Shown here in pieces: positions 11,401 to 22,065 of a stretch of 64,000 nt of DNA; within the stretch, counting starts at the first letter, position 1; the number at the start of each line of letters is the position of its first letter. The DNA is taken from contig NC_081824.1 in assembly GCF_030867095.1 (NCBI RefSeq), positions 238,230,719-238,294,718 of the forward strand, written 5' to 3'. The translations under genes and the position numbers were made by a program. The stretch is from Alligator mississippiensis. Taxonomy: Eukaryota; Chordata; Crocodylia; Alligatoridae. The notes beneath the pieces were generated by a model. The model had not been told where the DNA came from, ran no database searches, and saw nothing but the letters and a program-made list of their open reading frames with translations.

Positions 11401-13857
11401 ACTGGGGCCTTCTGCTCTGATTATAACCCTGCTGGTTGTTGCCTTTTGTACCTGGAAAATGGATGAATGTGGCTAGATTCCCTGCCTGAGTTGTATGCCA
11501 ACTTTTGGCTCTAGAAAAGGAGAATATAACTCCCTGGTTCCATGTTTGCAGAAATTTTGGGGGGTGGGGTAGGAGGTAAGAGGAGGGAAACAAACAAAAG
11601 AAATACAAGTATATGTAAACCTATCAACAATATGGGGATGGATTTTGCTTATTTTGCCAGGGCCATGGTCAACACCATTGTTCTAAACCTTAATGGTCTA
11701 CCTTCTTTAAGTCCACAACTAATGATGCAACAATATTAGTTTATAGCTCCATTAGGGGTGGCCAGTCACTTGGAAGTGGGTCTTCTCCATCTGTTTGCTT
11801 TCTCCTCCCCTCCTCTGTTTTCACCGCCCCCCCCCGCCCAAGGTTTTACTCTGGTTTGCAGCTGCTTAGTTTGGTTCTGAGATGCCAGTTCTGTTCCAGC
11901 CATTGCTAGTCTAACCAGGTCTGTGCAGGCACTTCTGTCACCACTACCAGTACAGCCAGCCTACTGGAGTACCACTCAGTCTTTCCATGGAGGCTTCAAA
12001 AGCTCCAGAATAAGACAGAGCTGAAGGACAGTCCTTCCCCTTAGGACAGAGCCCTTTACCTTGAAGCCCATTCCTATAATACACAACCTGCTACCTGTGA
12101 GCACACTTAGAGAGGGACATGCCATGTATAGTTATAGTAATAATGTATACAGCCAGTGAGTAAATTCCAAATAAAGCAACAGAGCATCGGAAGTAGAACT
12201 ATGGGTAAGAAATATTATTACTCATTTAAATGAGGCTGGCTGGATATGGCAGTATCATTTTCTCACATGAACTAAACACGATCCCTTCCTTCTAGCTCTG
12301 GTGTTTGAACGTATGTAAGTTTATCCTTCAAAAGGGAGAATATCCTCCAGCATATGTTCTGACTGGCTTATTTTGAAGTAGCCAGTTCCTTCATGTACTT
12401 ACTGACTATAGCTGACCAAGGGCTGGTTTGTTGAGCAGCTGCAAGAGCTCACTGTTCTTGTTGTCACTGTGTTCATGCCAGTGGCAACAAGTAGTGGGTG
12501 CACGGGGGTGCACATGCACCCCCTGAGAGCACTGGTGCACCCCCTGACAGACCAGTTGATGGAGCAGGAGGGAGCACCGGTTCCGCCCCTGTAAGAGCTG
12601 GCCAGGAAGTGGGGGTGCTGCATGAAGCGCCATAGACACTTCTGGGAGTGCTGCGGCCACTTCTGGGAGTGCCACGACCACTTATCAGTCAGCATGATTG
12701 GCTGCGGAGGGACCCCCCGTCAGTCAGTGAGATTGGCACATGCCCCCCCTGACTAAGGTGACACCAGTCATGTGTGGTTTATGCTATGGAATACAGGCTT
12801 CTCTGAAGATCAAACAGTCATATCAGATTCAACCTCTGTGGGCAGCACTGGTTTGTGCACATTTTCTGCATCCTCCTGAGCCAGGTCCTGCCTCTGAATG
12901 AGCCCACAGACCCTTTGCTCTTTTCATCCAGGAACTCATTTCTCTTTAAGAAGCACTTTTAGTTTGATCCTTCGTTAGCCTGTTTCCTCCTCTCACCTCT
13001 GTCTGAGCCTATTCTAACAGAGCACAAAACTGTGTCTCTCTGAACCTGCTGTCTCTTGCTTCATCTCTTTGTAAGCTCACATTGTCCCCAACATTGGTTT
13101 TGGATTTCTTTAGGTTCTCAACCTCTGTATATGTATATTCCTATAGACCCTTGTTTTCAGAGTTGTGTCTTTATTTCACTGTTAACATATGTATAAGAAG
13201 AGGGTCAGTTACCCCATCCCAGCAGCCAGTTATCTCTGACTCAGTTTTCCCATCTACTGAGAATTTGCCATAGTGCAAACTGCCTTTGGGGTCTGACCCT
13301 GTGTTAGTTTGTGTGAAGCACCAGGCCAACAACTGCAAACAACAGAAGCTTGAGTACAGTGTGTGGAGGATACATTTTGGAGTGTGAAAACTGATCCAAA
13401 TTCAGTACAAGCAATAACAGAGAAGCTGGCCGTCTTATGGAAAGTTTGGATTTTGCTCTGTAAACCCAAGGTAGCAATTTCTACTTCTACAACAACCTGA
13501 GCACCAGGACTTGCAGGTGTCCTTAGTCACACATGCGGTGTGACATGAGACCATTTGTGCAGATTGGGTTCAGGATATTTAAGGATACCATGAGCAATCA
13601 GTAAAATGCACTTGCATAAATCAAAATTGTTATGATCCTTCAGAGTCGCTACTTTATCTTTGTAAAGTCATCCTTTTGTTAGCTGTTTTATCTTTGATCC
13701 TAACTCCCCCATTTGCTTTGTATTTTAGGTTCAAGTTGGTGAGAATGATTATGTGCACTTGTGGGTGTTTCTCAGCCTTCCTAATGAGAAAAAAGAACCA
13801 CGTCTTGATGGATTTCAGACTAACAAAACCAGAGATGATCCACTGATTTATTTTTAA
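5493..13857 (+). CDS. CSTA: Cystatin A-like (stefin, type-1 cystatin), copy 1; three exons
   Basis: The exons are 5493-5567, 9180-9281 and 13729-13857, each junction with GT/AG and phase 0, giving 101 aa. Stefins are cytosolic, single-domain inhibitors of papain-like cysteine proteases (cathepsins B, H, L, S). There is no signal peptide and no disulfide pair, as expected. Exon 1 ends PEVQKIADQ and carries the conserved N-terminal Gly-Gly, preceded by three extra residues compared with copy 3. Exon 2 holds the first inhibitory loop as QLVGG (consensus QVVAG) followed by TNYFIK. Exon 3 starts [14 protein letters not shown], carries the second loop LPNEK and ends DDPLIYF. The ATG was chosen for its perfect Kozak context and alignment with copy 3. 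The length matches the usual 98-103 aa. It is convergent with MIX23, as in human. CSTA rather than CSTB rests on the Gly-Gly, the PE(I/V)Q motif and synteny; the C-terminal YF resembles CSTB. It appears intact. Confidence 0.9.
6049..6150 (-). mobile_element. Old CR1 3' tail fragment in intron 1
   Basis: The run from 'gaatcatagaaaagacaggg' to 'cctgcttagggcaggatcat' is the inverted 3' end of an old CR1 subfamily. The same fragment sits at the same intronic position in copy 3 (51903-52000), so it predates the CSTA duplication. Confidence 0.75.
6449..7008 (-). mobile_element. CR1 LINE 3' fragment, relatively young, in intron 1
   Basis: The - strand frame 6539-7102 is open through the whole CR1 C-terminal region: [60 protein letters not shown] and [20 protein letters not shown], ending LDAYLAGIL. 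The first 30 or so residues of that frame are intron sequence, not CR1. The 3' tail 'catagacattagggctggaag' faces left. Copy 3 intron 1 reads through the equivalent point (about 52550) without it, which gives a paralogous empty site. Confidence 0.92.
8030..8990 (-). mobile_element. Possible LTR-like or composite repeat with GC-rich minisatellite core
   Basis: Read on the - strand, the left side contains AATAAA just before 'ccttgccttgccaaacc', which resembles the end of an LTR. The right side is AT-rich. Between about 8260 and 8570 is a GC-rich stretch with imperfect repeats of 'gcagtgttggtggtg' and 'ccacccgcagacactg' type. No terminal TG/CA pair with a target duplicate could be fixed, so the family is unknown. 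Confidence 0.3.
9487..9988 (+). mobile_element. Solo LTR of an endogenous retrovirus-like element, intron 2 of CSTA copy 1
   Basis: The 502-bp element starts TGTGGAA and ends TTCCACGACA (TG...CA termini with short inverted repeats). It is flanked by the 4-bp target duplication TCAG (9483-9486 and 9989-9992). It has a TATA-like TATATAAG near 9832-9839 and an AATAAA signal near 9935, in + orientation. The same intron in copies 2 and 3 lacks it, joining the flanks directly. It therefore inserted after the copy 1/copy 3 split. A 4-bp duplication fits gammaretrovirus-like families; no internal genes are present. Confidence 0.85.
9989..13728 (+). other. Remainder of intron 2, CSTA copy 1
   Basis: The first 300 bases align with intron 2 of copies 2 and 3 (19104-19400). 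A (CA)n run lies at 10882-10907, with degenerate CA/TA repeats to about 11035. The stretch 12470-12770 is GC-rich, with inverted 'gtgcaccccctga' and 'tcaggggg' runs, probably a small MITE of unknown family. The last 130 bases before exon 3 align with copy 3. No coding sequence is seen. Confidence 0.6.
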
Positions 13858-14189
13858 AGCAGTAATAGGAATGATTTCTATTGCTCCCTCTGCAGGCTGC
13901 AAACTTACTCTGCCTGTGTATCAATGAACATACAAAAATAAAACAAATACAATTTTGACAAATAATTTGACACCAGTGATTGCTGCTAATTTACAAGGGG
14001 CCAACAAGGAAATGTGGTAATGGTACCCAAAAAAACAAAAGCCATGTTTTCTGGTAGTAATACATGGTGCTATTTACAAAACCTTCCACATAAATATTTC
14101 AAAATGTTTTACAAGCAGCAGTGAGTTTGCACACACTGTCCAGTTAGTAAAATGAAGATGATGATACAGAAACAGAGTGGTGAAATAAA
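13858..14189 (+). terminator. CSTA: CSTA copy 1 3' UTR and flank with AATAAA polyadenylation signal
   Basis: AATAAA lies at 13937-13942, 80 bases after the stop. The aligned position in copies 2 and 3 reads AGTAAA. Homology with the 3' flank of copy 2 runs to about 14080 and then ends. Confidence 0.7.
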
Positions 14190-14328
14190 TGGTGCAGCTT
14201 TGGATCCAAGCACCAGGACAGATGCTTGAGCTTGGGTAGGGGCGCAAGCAAGAAAAGGAGCATCCCACTGCCCCTTGGGCATGCAGCAGGGCTGGGGAAG
14301 CTTTATGGCTGGACTGCCTTTCCAGGAG
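14190..14328 (+). other. 139-bp junction segment copied from the downstream flank
   Basis: This segment matches 23012-23161 at every base except one 11-bp gap (150 bp there). The neighbouring older paralogous sequence is clearly diverged. It sits exactly between the diverged flank of CSTA copy 1 and the start of the recent 9.5-kb duplicate. The boundary shares the 3 bases GAG with the duplicate (14326-14328). Confidence 0.8.
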
Positions 14329-14661
14329 CCTAGCAACTGGAGCATTTGAGCATGTGACCAAAAACTGTGCCACAGCACTCCACTACCCTCACTCACGTGA
14401 GGCTGGTGGTCATGGGAGTCTTAGAGAACATCGGAAGTGTCTTAGTCATGAAATGGCCTAAGTATCCTCAAAAGGCAAAGCGATTTTGGCTACTTTTATA
14501 TGGTAGAAAATATATGCTTTATTATGAAACAATTTCACCAAAATACGAGAGCTGACATGTTCAAATTTATTTCAGAATCCCAACCAGGACTCTTTTGAGC
14601 AAGATATTAAGATTGATGCAGTCAATCAATGAAGTGCTTTTGGCAGATTTTACACAATCAG

Positions 14662-16795
14662 CAGGGATCCAGGTTTTCCGTTTCCCACGGTAAAACGGAG
14701 AAAACCACGGATTCCGTTTTTATCGGAGAAAACGCGGATTTCTCTTTTTAGCAGAGATATCCGCAGATTCTCTGCTTTTGCAAAGAGCTCTTGCAGGCTG
14801 GCACAGCTCCAGCCTGCAAGAGCTGATTGCAGAAAGGGCGGGAAACCCCCAGCCCTGGCGGAGGGGTAGGGAGAGGGGGGAGGGAGGGAGGGGCCTGTGC
14901 CTCTGAGGCAGCCAAGGCCGGGCTCAGGCTCAGACTCGCCCTTTGCCCCTGGAGCATGGAGGTAAGTGGAGCTGTGGGGCAGGGCTGGGGAAGATGGTTG
15001 GGGGCTGAGGGAGCAGGGGGCGCTGCGCACCACAGCTGGGAGCAGGGCCAGGGGGTGAAGGCAGGGGTGCCCCTTTGCAGGGGGACTTTGCAGGCTAGCG
15101 ATGCAGGGCACAGTGTGGTGGTGCCTGCCATGTGCGGGCCACACATACATGCTGCCCGGCTGCCTGCCCAGGAGAGGGAGGCTGGCATGTGGCTGGAGCA
15201 CAGCTTGCACGCGGAGGCCACTGCCGCTTACCTGGATGCCCATGACAGTGGTGATGGCTGCTGCCTACAAAACTTCCCACTGCCGCCGCAGAGCCATGCC
15301 CAGAGCTGTGCAGCCAGCCGCCAGGCAGCAGTGGCAGCCTGGTGGTGGCAGGGCAACATGCAGCCATTCCCATCCCCACCACCGCCCCACGCTGCGCCTC
15401 TGTCCTCAGCCACGCAGCTCTGGGCATGGCTCTGCAGTGGCAGCGGGAGGTTTTGTAGGCAGCGGCTGTCTCCACTGGCACAGGCAGCCCCACAGGGCCT
15501 TTTGTAGGGCCACTGCCTACAAAACCTTCTGCTGCCGCCGCGGAGCCATGTTCAAAGTTGTGTGGCCAGCGGCAGTGGTGCTGTGTGGTGTGGGGTCGTG
15601 GTGGGGTGGCTGCGTGCTGCCCAGCCACCACCACACTGCCATTGCCGCTGCCACTGCTGCCCGGTGGCTGGCTGCGCAGCTCCAGGCATGGGTCCGCAGC
15701 GGCAGTGGAAAGTTTTGTAGGCAGCGGCCGTCACCACTGTCACAGGGCTCCAGGTAAGTGGCCACAGCCTCCGTGTGCAAGTTCAGGCCCCCCCCCCACC
15801 CATCCCTCACTGTGGCTGCAGAGTTGGCCACGGAGCTGTGCTTCGGCTGCATGCCAGCCTCCCCCTCCCCTGGGCAGCCGGCCAGACGGCATGTGTGTGG
15901 TCCGCACGTGGTGGGTACCACCATGTTGCACCCCACATTGCTTGCCCGGAAAGCCCCTCCGCAGAGGGGCACCCCTGCCCTCACCCCCTGGCCCTGCTCC
16001 CAGCTGCGGTGTGCCACCTGGGGCCAGCAGCACCCCCCATTCCCTCAGCCCCCAACCATCTTCCCCAGCCGTGCCCCACAGCCCCACTTACCTCTATGCT
16101 CCAGGGGCAAAGGGCATAGCTCTGCGGTGGCAGAGCTTGCCCACAAAGCCCCCCCACCCTGCATGCAGCTGCCACCATCCTGCACCGCTGCGGAGCCGTG
16201 CAGCCGGTTGTGGGACATGCTGCTGCATGGAAGCACCCCGTTTCACCCCCTGGCCGGGCAGCACATATGTGGCCCACACATGGTGGTTGCCACTGCACTG
16301 CTGCTGCCGTGCCCTGCACCACTTGGCCACAAAGCTGTGCAAGTGGCCGTGGGATGGTAGCACAGGGTGCAGTGGCCGAGTTGCGGTGGCGGCCTCTGTG
16401 GGTGAACCTCCTGTCAGGCCAGCCGGCATGTGTGTGGCCCACAGAGTGGCACCCCTGCCCTCACCCCCTGGCCCTGCTCCTGGGAGTGGGCACAGGGGCA
16501 CACTCCCCCGCTTCTTGATCTACCCCCCAGCACCTTCCCTTTTCCCTGCCCTGCCCTGTCCCTTCCCCCCACACACACTTACCTGCTGGGGTGGGTGTCA
16601 GTGTCTGTGTCTGCATGTCTAGGGGGCTGTTGCGTGGGGCATCAGGAGGGCTGTTGAGATTGGGGGGCGGGGGGGAGTGTGGGGCACCAGCAGTGCTGGG
16701 AGGGGCTGTGGGGGGCCTTTAATTTTTATCCTGGATTTTGGGTTTTGAGTCCGAGAACTTGCAATTTTTAATCGGAGAAAACCAGGATCCTGGAT
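14662..16795. mobile_element. Non-autonomous DNA transposon with GC-rich alternating inverted modules
   Basis: The termini are CAGGGATCCAGGTTTTC on the left and, inverted, ATCCAGGATCCTGGTTTTC on the right, flanked by the direct repeat AATCAG (14656-14661 and 16796-16801). The interior is strongly GC-rich. A module containing 'gcctacaaaac' and 'gccgccgc(a/g)gagccatg' appears near 15247 and 15516, and inverted near 15420-15465 and 15675-15730, so the core can fold into large hairpins. Long open frames in all six frames (up to 354 codons) come from this composition. Their low complexity and mirror-image content argue against protein coding. Confidence 0.7.
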
Positions 16796-17930
16796 AATCA
16801 GTATACATCTTGTCCAAATAAATTATAAGTTATATAGCAGCTTGAAAGAGCGAATTAACTCTTTCTGGTGTTAGCGCTTTAACATATACTTTTACTCATC
16901 TTTACAGGGCCACGGAGACTCTGGTCTCCAAAGTGCACACTCATAGGCACACGGATCATGATACCTGGCCAAATATTGCTCCCCTCCTCACTTCTGTTCA
17001 GCCCATTGGCCTTTTCACTGTGGGCTAAATTCTTAGGCTTTTGAAAGTAATTGTTAGTGGCACCACCAATTCATTGATGATCTAAACCTTCTTGCCTTCA
17101 TTTTTTTTAATATTACAGTAGAGAGAGACTTTTTCATTCTTGCACGAATAAGTTTAAAAAAATGCAAATTATGTAAAGTGGGTTCCAAGAATAAGCAGAA
17201 CTCCACAAACTTGGATCAGATATTGTATGATTGCAGAGCACTGTTTCCTTTGGAGCCGCATTTAATAATATACATAATAAAAGGGTAGTGGTGGTTATTC
17301 ACCTGTAGGGTTGACTTTGGTCTACAGTATGGAGCCTCTAGATCCAAGGCTCCAAGTAGGTATGGTGGTGGTGGTTGTGGGGGAGGGTTGTTTGTTTTTT
17401 AGGGAACTAAGTATATTTTGCCATTGTTCTCCTGAATTTTACCATGACAATGGCTGGTGTATCTGTGGTGATGTTTACACTAGGGAGAGCCTTCACTACC
17501 ACCAGGAAGCAGAAGTTCCAGGCTTCAGGTCTGTCCTGAATACTTGACTGTGACAGTGCACTGAGCCTGGGATGTACTTGGTTTCAAGGTACTAGTTGGT
17601 GGATGGGTCAGATCATTTAGAATTGTTGGGTTGGGAGATAGATGGCTGCATGCCTGTATCGGCAAAAGCTGTCTGGGGCCAGAGATCAAGTAGAAGATTC
17701 AGTTGGGAAAGGTTTTCATGAAAGGCCAAGCAGAACGTCTGGTTTGAACAGGGCTGTAAAGGACTATGAAGGCGCTTTGGTACAGGCCTATTGAACTCAA
17801 GGAGGAAGCCGGCCAATTTTGCGGGCAGATCACAGGCTGCTGTTTTCGTGGGCTGATCACTGTGGGCTCCCCCATACCTCTGGCCATGGGGCCCTGGCAG
17901 TCCCACCCCTCACTGCAGATTGCCACGTGG

Positions 17931-18026
17931 CCCCAAACCATGGCTTAATTACCCTGATTAAGCCCAGAGAAGCCATTAATCCATGTATTATTAATCATGA
18001 ATTAATGGCTTTGCCATGGTTTTGGG
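17931..18026. repeat. Nested hairpin cluster
   Basis: The outer stem is CCCCAAACCATGGC (17931-17944) with GCCATGGTTTTGGG (18013-18026). The inner stem AAGCCATTAATCCATG (17970-17985) pairs with 17996-18011 with one mismatch. A small perfect hairpin, GGCTTAAT/ATTAAGCC, sits at 17942-17964. It is probably part of a MITE; no function is inferred. Confidence 0.7.
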
Positions 18027-19910
18027 CCATCCTCATGTGATGAGCCCTGCATTTTTGGTGGGCTTCCTGCAACCTGCCCTCCCCTGCAACTCCCCTCCCC
18101 CAAAAAGCTTACCAGCAGTCTTGGAGCACAGGGGGGAGGATGGGATGGGGAGAGAACAGGGAGACGGGGGAGTGCCTGCCATGGTGTGCCTCCACACGCC
18201 CTCCCCGACAGATGGACAGAGGGTGCAGCCCAGCTGGACTACGTGGTCACACCACAGCGCAGCCTGCGGGTGCCTGTCTTCTTTTTGCTCGGCAACCCCA
18301 CACCCTGCCAGACCCAGGCATCGCACTCAGAGTGGGTCAGAGGCCCTAGCGGCAGGGATTGTTCCTCCAGCTGCACCCTGGCTGCCCCGTGCTCCTGCTG
18401 CTGCGCCCCTGGATGCCACAAACTACAAGCTGGGGTGGCAGCTCTCTGTTCTCCCCTGACCAGTCCCACTGCAATGCAGGGGGGATGCAGCAAGCCGCTC
18501 ACCTTGGGCTGACTAAAGATAGGCTGCTGCCGCCCCGCCTGCCCTGACCTGGCTGTCAGGACACCTTGTGGCACTACTGCCCCCTGTGGCCGGCCATGCC
18601 CCTGCCCATGCCCCACCTCTGCACATCCTGCTGCGAGCAGCCACCCCCGGCCCCTTCTTCAGCCTCACTCCCATGCTTCAAGACTGCAGGGCTTCTCTGC
18701 TTACCAGTGAGGTTTTTTTTTGGTGGAGGGGGGAGTTTCAGTGATGTGATGAAAAGGGGTATGCCACCAAACCTTCTTTCTTTTTTCTTTTTTTGCAGGT
18801 GAAGCCACAGCTGGAAGGAAAAGAAAACAAGACCTATCAATGTTTTACAGCCACAGAATATAAATCCCAAGTGGTTGCTGGAACGAACTACTTCATCAAG
18901 GTCAGTACACACTGTGAGATGGAAGACCAAGGGTTTTGACAAATGTTCTGGCTAAAAGTTAAGCAGAACACAAATGACATTTGCAGTGAGCAGGACAGTT
19001 GAGCAGCGAGCAAATGTAGTGGGAGGAAGCATCAGTATGACTTTGATGCAGGGTGTGGATTTAACAGTGCTTAGGTAGCCATGCTGAGGTGTTCATGCAG
19101 TACAGGATTAGGGAAACTAAGAAGCTGATGCTCTGACTTCCTCATCTAAATCTTCATGAAGACCTAGTCCCACTCTTTCAGGTGTGAATAATAAAATGTT
19201 AGGTTTTTCAAAGGGACCATCCTCATGCCTGATTTGATTCATTCTTTATCTGCTTTAATTTTCTTAGCTGGCTCTAGCAACTTTTTGGGAAATGGAGAAG
19301 GGGGAAGATGGGCAGGAGTGGACCAGTGAAACAATGGCTCTTCTTTCCTGCTCTTTTTATATCTCAGAGCCCTGTGCCCCATAACTGCTGACCAGGCTCA
19401 GGGCTAGTGGGGTGGGAACTGACTATGCATGTCATAAGTTTATACACATACGCACAATCAGTACACACACAAGATAAATACGTATATGCATGTATAATGC
19501 ACATGCACACACACAATCAGTACAAAAGTACTTGATCACTACACAAGATAAATATGCATGTGTGTATATAATACACATGCATGTGTGCTCATGCACACAC
19601 AGAATTATTCTGTAAGGAACATTCATTTCACATGTTCAGTACTTTTGTCACCTCTTCCCTCGTCACGCAAGATGTGGATAAGTCTCAGCCAAACGAATGT
19701 TCTTTCGTGGGTCTCTTTATCCCAAAGGGTAATGAGGTTTTCTTAGGTATTTCTGCTTTCTAAGTGATGCTGCTTTATTAGAAAGAAGAGACCGTCTGTT
19801 TATATGGTCAAAGTATGCCTGTGCCTCACAGAAGTTAATGCATTTATCTTTGTGTCACTCCCAAAGGAGGAGAGTGCTCCCATTTTCTGGATCAGGAACT
19901 GAGATAGAGA

Positions 19911-21085
19911 CATAAATAGGACCATAGGAAAGTAGGACTGAAGGGGCGTCCTGGGGTCCTCAATTTCAGCTTCCTGCTCAAGGCAAAATCATTCTTGACT
20001 AAAACATTCCAGCCAAGTTTATGCAACCTGCTCCTGTGGAATCGCATCCCTGGAAGTTTTTGACTTTCCTCGGTAGCCTGTTCTAATATTTGACCACTCC
20101 ATAATCTGGAAGTTCTTCCTAATCTCCAGCCTAAACTTTACCTGCCGAAGCTTAAGGTTGTTGTTACTAGTCCTGTCCCCTACAGCCACAGAGAAGGGTC
20201 TTTATCCTCTCTATGATTGCCCTTCAGGAATTTGAACACTATTGTCACATCCTCCCTCAGTCTTCTCTTCTCCAGGTAAAATAACCCTAGTTCTTTCAAC
20301 CTTTCCTCACAAGTCTTGTTTCCTAGGCCTCTAATCATTTTTGTCAGTCTCCAATGGACTCTTTATAATTTCTCCATGTTGCCTTTGAAATGTGAGGCTG
20401 AAAACTGGACACAGTACTCCAAGTGCAGTCTCACTAGGACTGAATAGACTGGAAGAATGACTACCCTTGACTTGCAAGTGACACTTCTGTTAATGCAAAC
20501 CAGTATGCTGTTGGCTTGTAAAAAAAAAAGAGCATACTGCTGGCTGATATCCAGCTTGTGGGCCACTGTAACTCCCAGTTGTTCCGTTGAAGTACTGCAG
20601 CCTAGCCACTCATTCCTTAGTCTGTCTTTGTGCATGCAATTTTTCCATCCAAAGTCCAGGACTTTGAATGTTGTTGAATCCTTGCTAAATCCTTGCTGAA
20701 TTTCATCTGATAGACTGGAAAAATGGTCCACAGTCAGTCAGGTCTTTCTGGATCCTAGCCCTACCCTCCAGAGTGTTTGCAACTTCACTGAACTTCGTAT
20801 TATTAGTAGCAGATTTGCTACGTGTGCACTCAATCCTATTGTCCACATCATTAATGAAGATGTTAAACAATGCTGGACCTAAGACAGACCCCTGAGACAC
20901 ACCAGTTGGCACCTCCTTCCATCTAGACATTGAGCCACTGATGACTTGTTGACTATGATTTTCCAACCAGTTATGTATCCACCTTACAGGACTTCAGTCT
21001 AGTCTTTGTTTCTTTAGTGTCTTAATGATTATGTCCCTGCTCCCCTCAAGCCTATAACCTTATCATAGAAGGAAATCAGGTTGGT
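19911..21085 (-). mobile_element. Old CR1 LINE fragment in intron 2 of copy 2
   Basis: On the - strand, frames 20363-20731 and 20703-20966 give CR1 ORF2 pieces: [20 protein letters not shown], then [20 protein letters not shown] and [20 protein letters not shown]. The catalytic FADD region is eroded (SATNNTKF). The 3' tail lies at about 19911-20000. Several frameshifts mark it as old. The duplicate is at 60095-61268. It is absent at the same place in copy 1 as far as can be seen. Confidence 0.88.
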
Positions 21086-21252
21086 CACCTCAGCCCATTC
21101 CTAAAATACACAACCTGCTACCTATGAGCACACTTAGAGCATGCCATGCCATGTATAGTCATAGTAATAATGTATACAGCCAGTGAGTCAATTCCAAATA
21201 AAACAACAGAGCATCAGATGTAAAACTATCCGTAAGAAATATTATTACTCAT

Positions 21253-21330
21253 TTCATAGATTTCATAAACATTAAGGATGGAAGGGACCTTGGAAGATCA
21301 CCGAGTCCAGCCCCCTGCCCCAGGGGCTTA
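21253..21330 (-). mobile_element. CR1 3' tail fragment
   Basis: About 78 bases of inverted CR1 3' end ('catagatttcataaacatt' to 'ccagccccctgcccc') lie between CSTA intron sequences that also occur in copy 1. The duplicate is at 61437-61514. Confidence 0.8.
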
Positions 21331-22065
21331 AATGAGGCTGGTTGGATATGGCAGTATCTTTTTCTCAGGCAATAACAGAGAAGCCAGCCTTCTTATGGCA
21401 AGTTTTGATTTTGTTCTGTAAGCCCAGGGTAGCAATTTCTACTTCTACAGGTTGTTGTAGAAGTAGAAATTGTAAGGCCTGTCCCTAGTCACCTGTGGTG
21501 TGATATGAGATCATTTCTGCAGATTGGGTTCAGGATATTTAATGATACCGTGAGCAATTGGTAAATTGCACTCTCATCAACCAAAATTGGTATGATCCTG
21601 AAGAGAGAGCACTGCATCTTTTTAGAGTCATCCTTTTGTTGCTGTTTTGTCTTTGATCCTGACGCTCCCCATTTGCTTTGTATTTCAGGTTCAAGTTGGT
21701 GAGAATGATTATGTGCACTTGCGGGTGTTTGTGAGCCTTCCTCATACAAATGAAGGAATAACATTTACTAGCTATCAAACCGGCAAAACCGGAGGTGATC
21801 CACTGACCTATTTTTAAAGCAGTAATAAGGATGATTTCTATTGCTCTCCCTGAAGGCTGCAAGCTTCCTCTGCCTGTGTATCAGTGAACAGATAAAAGTA
21901 AAACAAATATGATCTTGACGAATAATTTAACACAAAGGTAGTCTTTATGGCAGCAGTGATTGCTGCTAATTTACAAGGGGCCACTGAGGAAATGTGGCAA
22001 TTGTACTCAAAAAAGCAAAAAGCTTATGCTTGATACTTTTGGGTAGTAATACATGGTGCTATTTG

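Larger units (their letters stand above)
18799..21817 (+). pseudogene. CSTA: CSTA-like copy 2: exons 2 and 3 only, no exon 1
   Basis: Exon 2 (18799-18900) encodes [13 protein letters not shown]... with the inhibitory loop QVVAG and TNYFIK. Exon 3 (21689-21817) encodes [19 protein letters not shown] and a final DPLTYF. Both are open, keep their splice sites and are identical to copy 3. No sequence resembling exon 1 (PEVQKIADQ) or its promoter was found between 13858 and 18799, because the duplicate begins inside intron 1. Alone it should not make a stefin, since the N-terminal trunk with the Gly that binds the protease is lacking. All CSTA introns here are phase 0, so splicing from exon 1 of copy 1 (5567) into 18799 would keep frame. 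This is possible but unproven. The polyadenylation site is the variant AGTAAA at 21897-21902. Confidence 0.85.

Noticed and set aside
14827-16622. Long open frames (up to 354 codons) on both strands in 14.8-16.6 kb, and their copies in 55.0-56.8 kb
   Set aside because: All six frames are open because of extreme GC content and mirror-image repeats inside a transposon. The peptides are low complexity with no domain.
13858-18798. A hidden exon 1 for CSTA copy 2
   Set aside because: No stretch resembling the PEVQKIADQ-coding exon or its promoter was found. The block starts inside intron 1.
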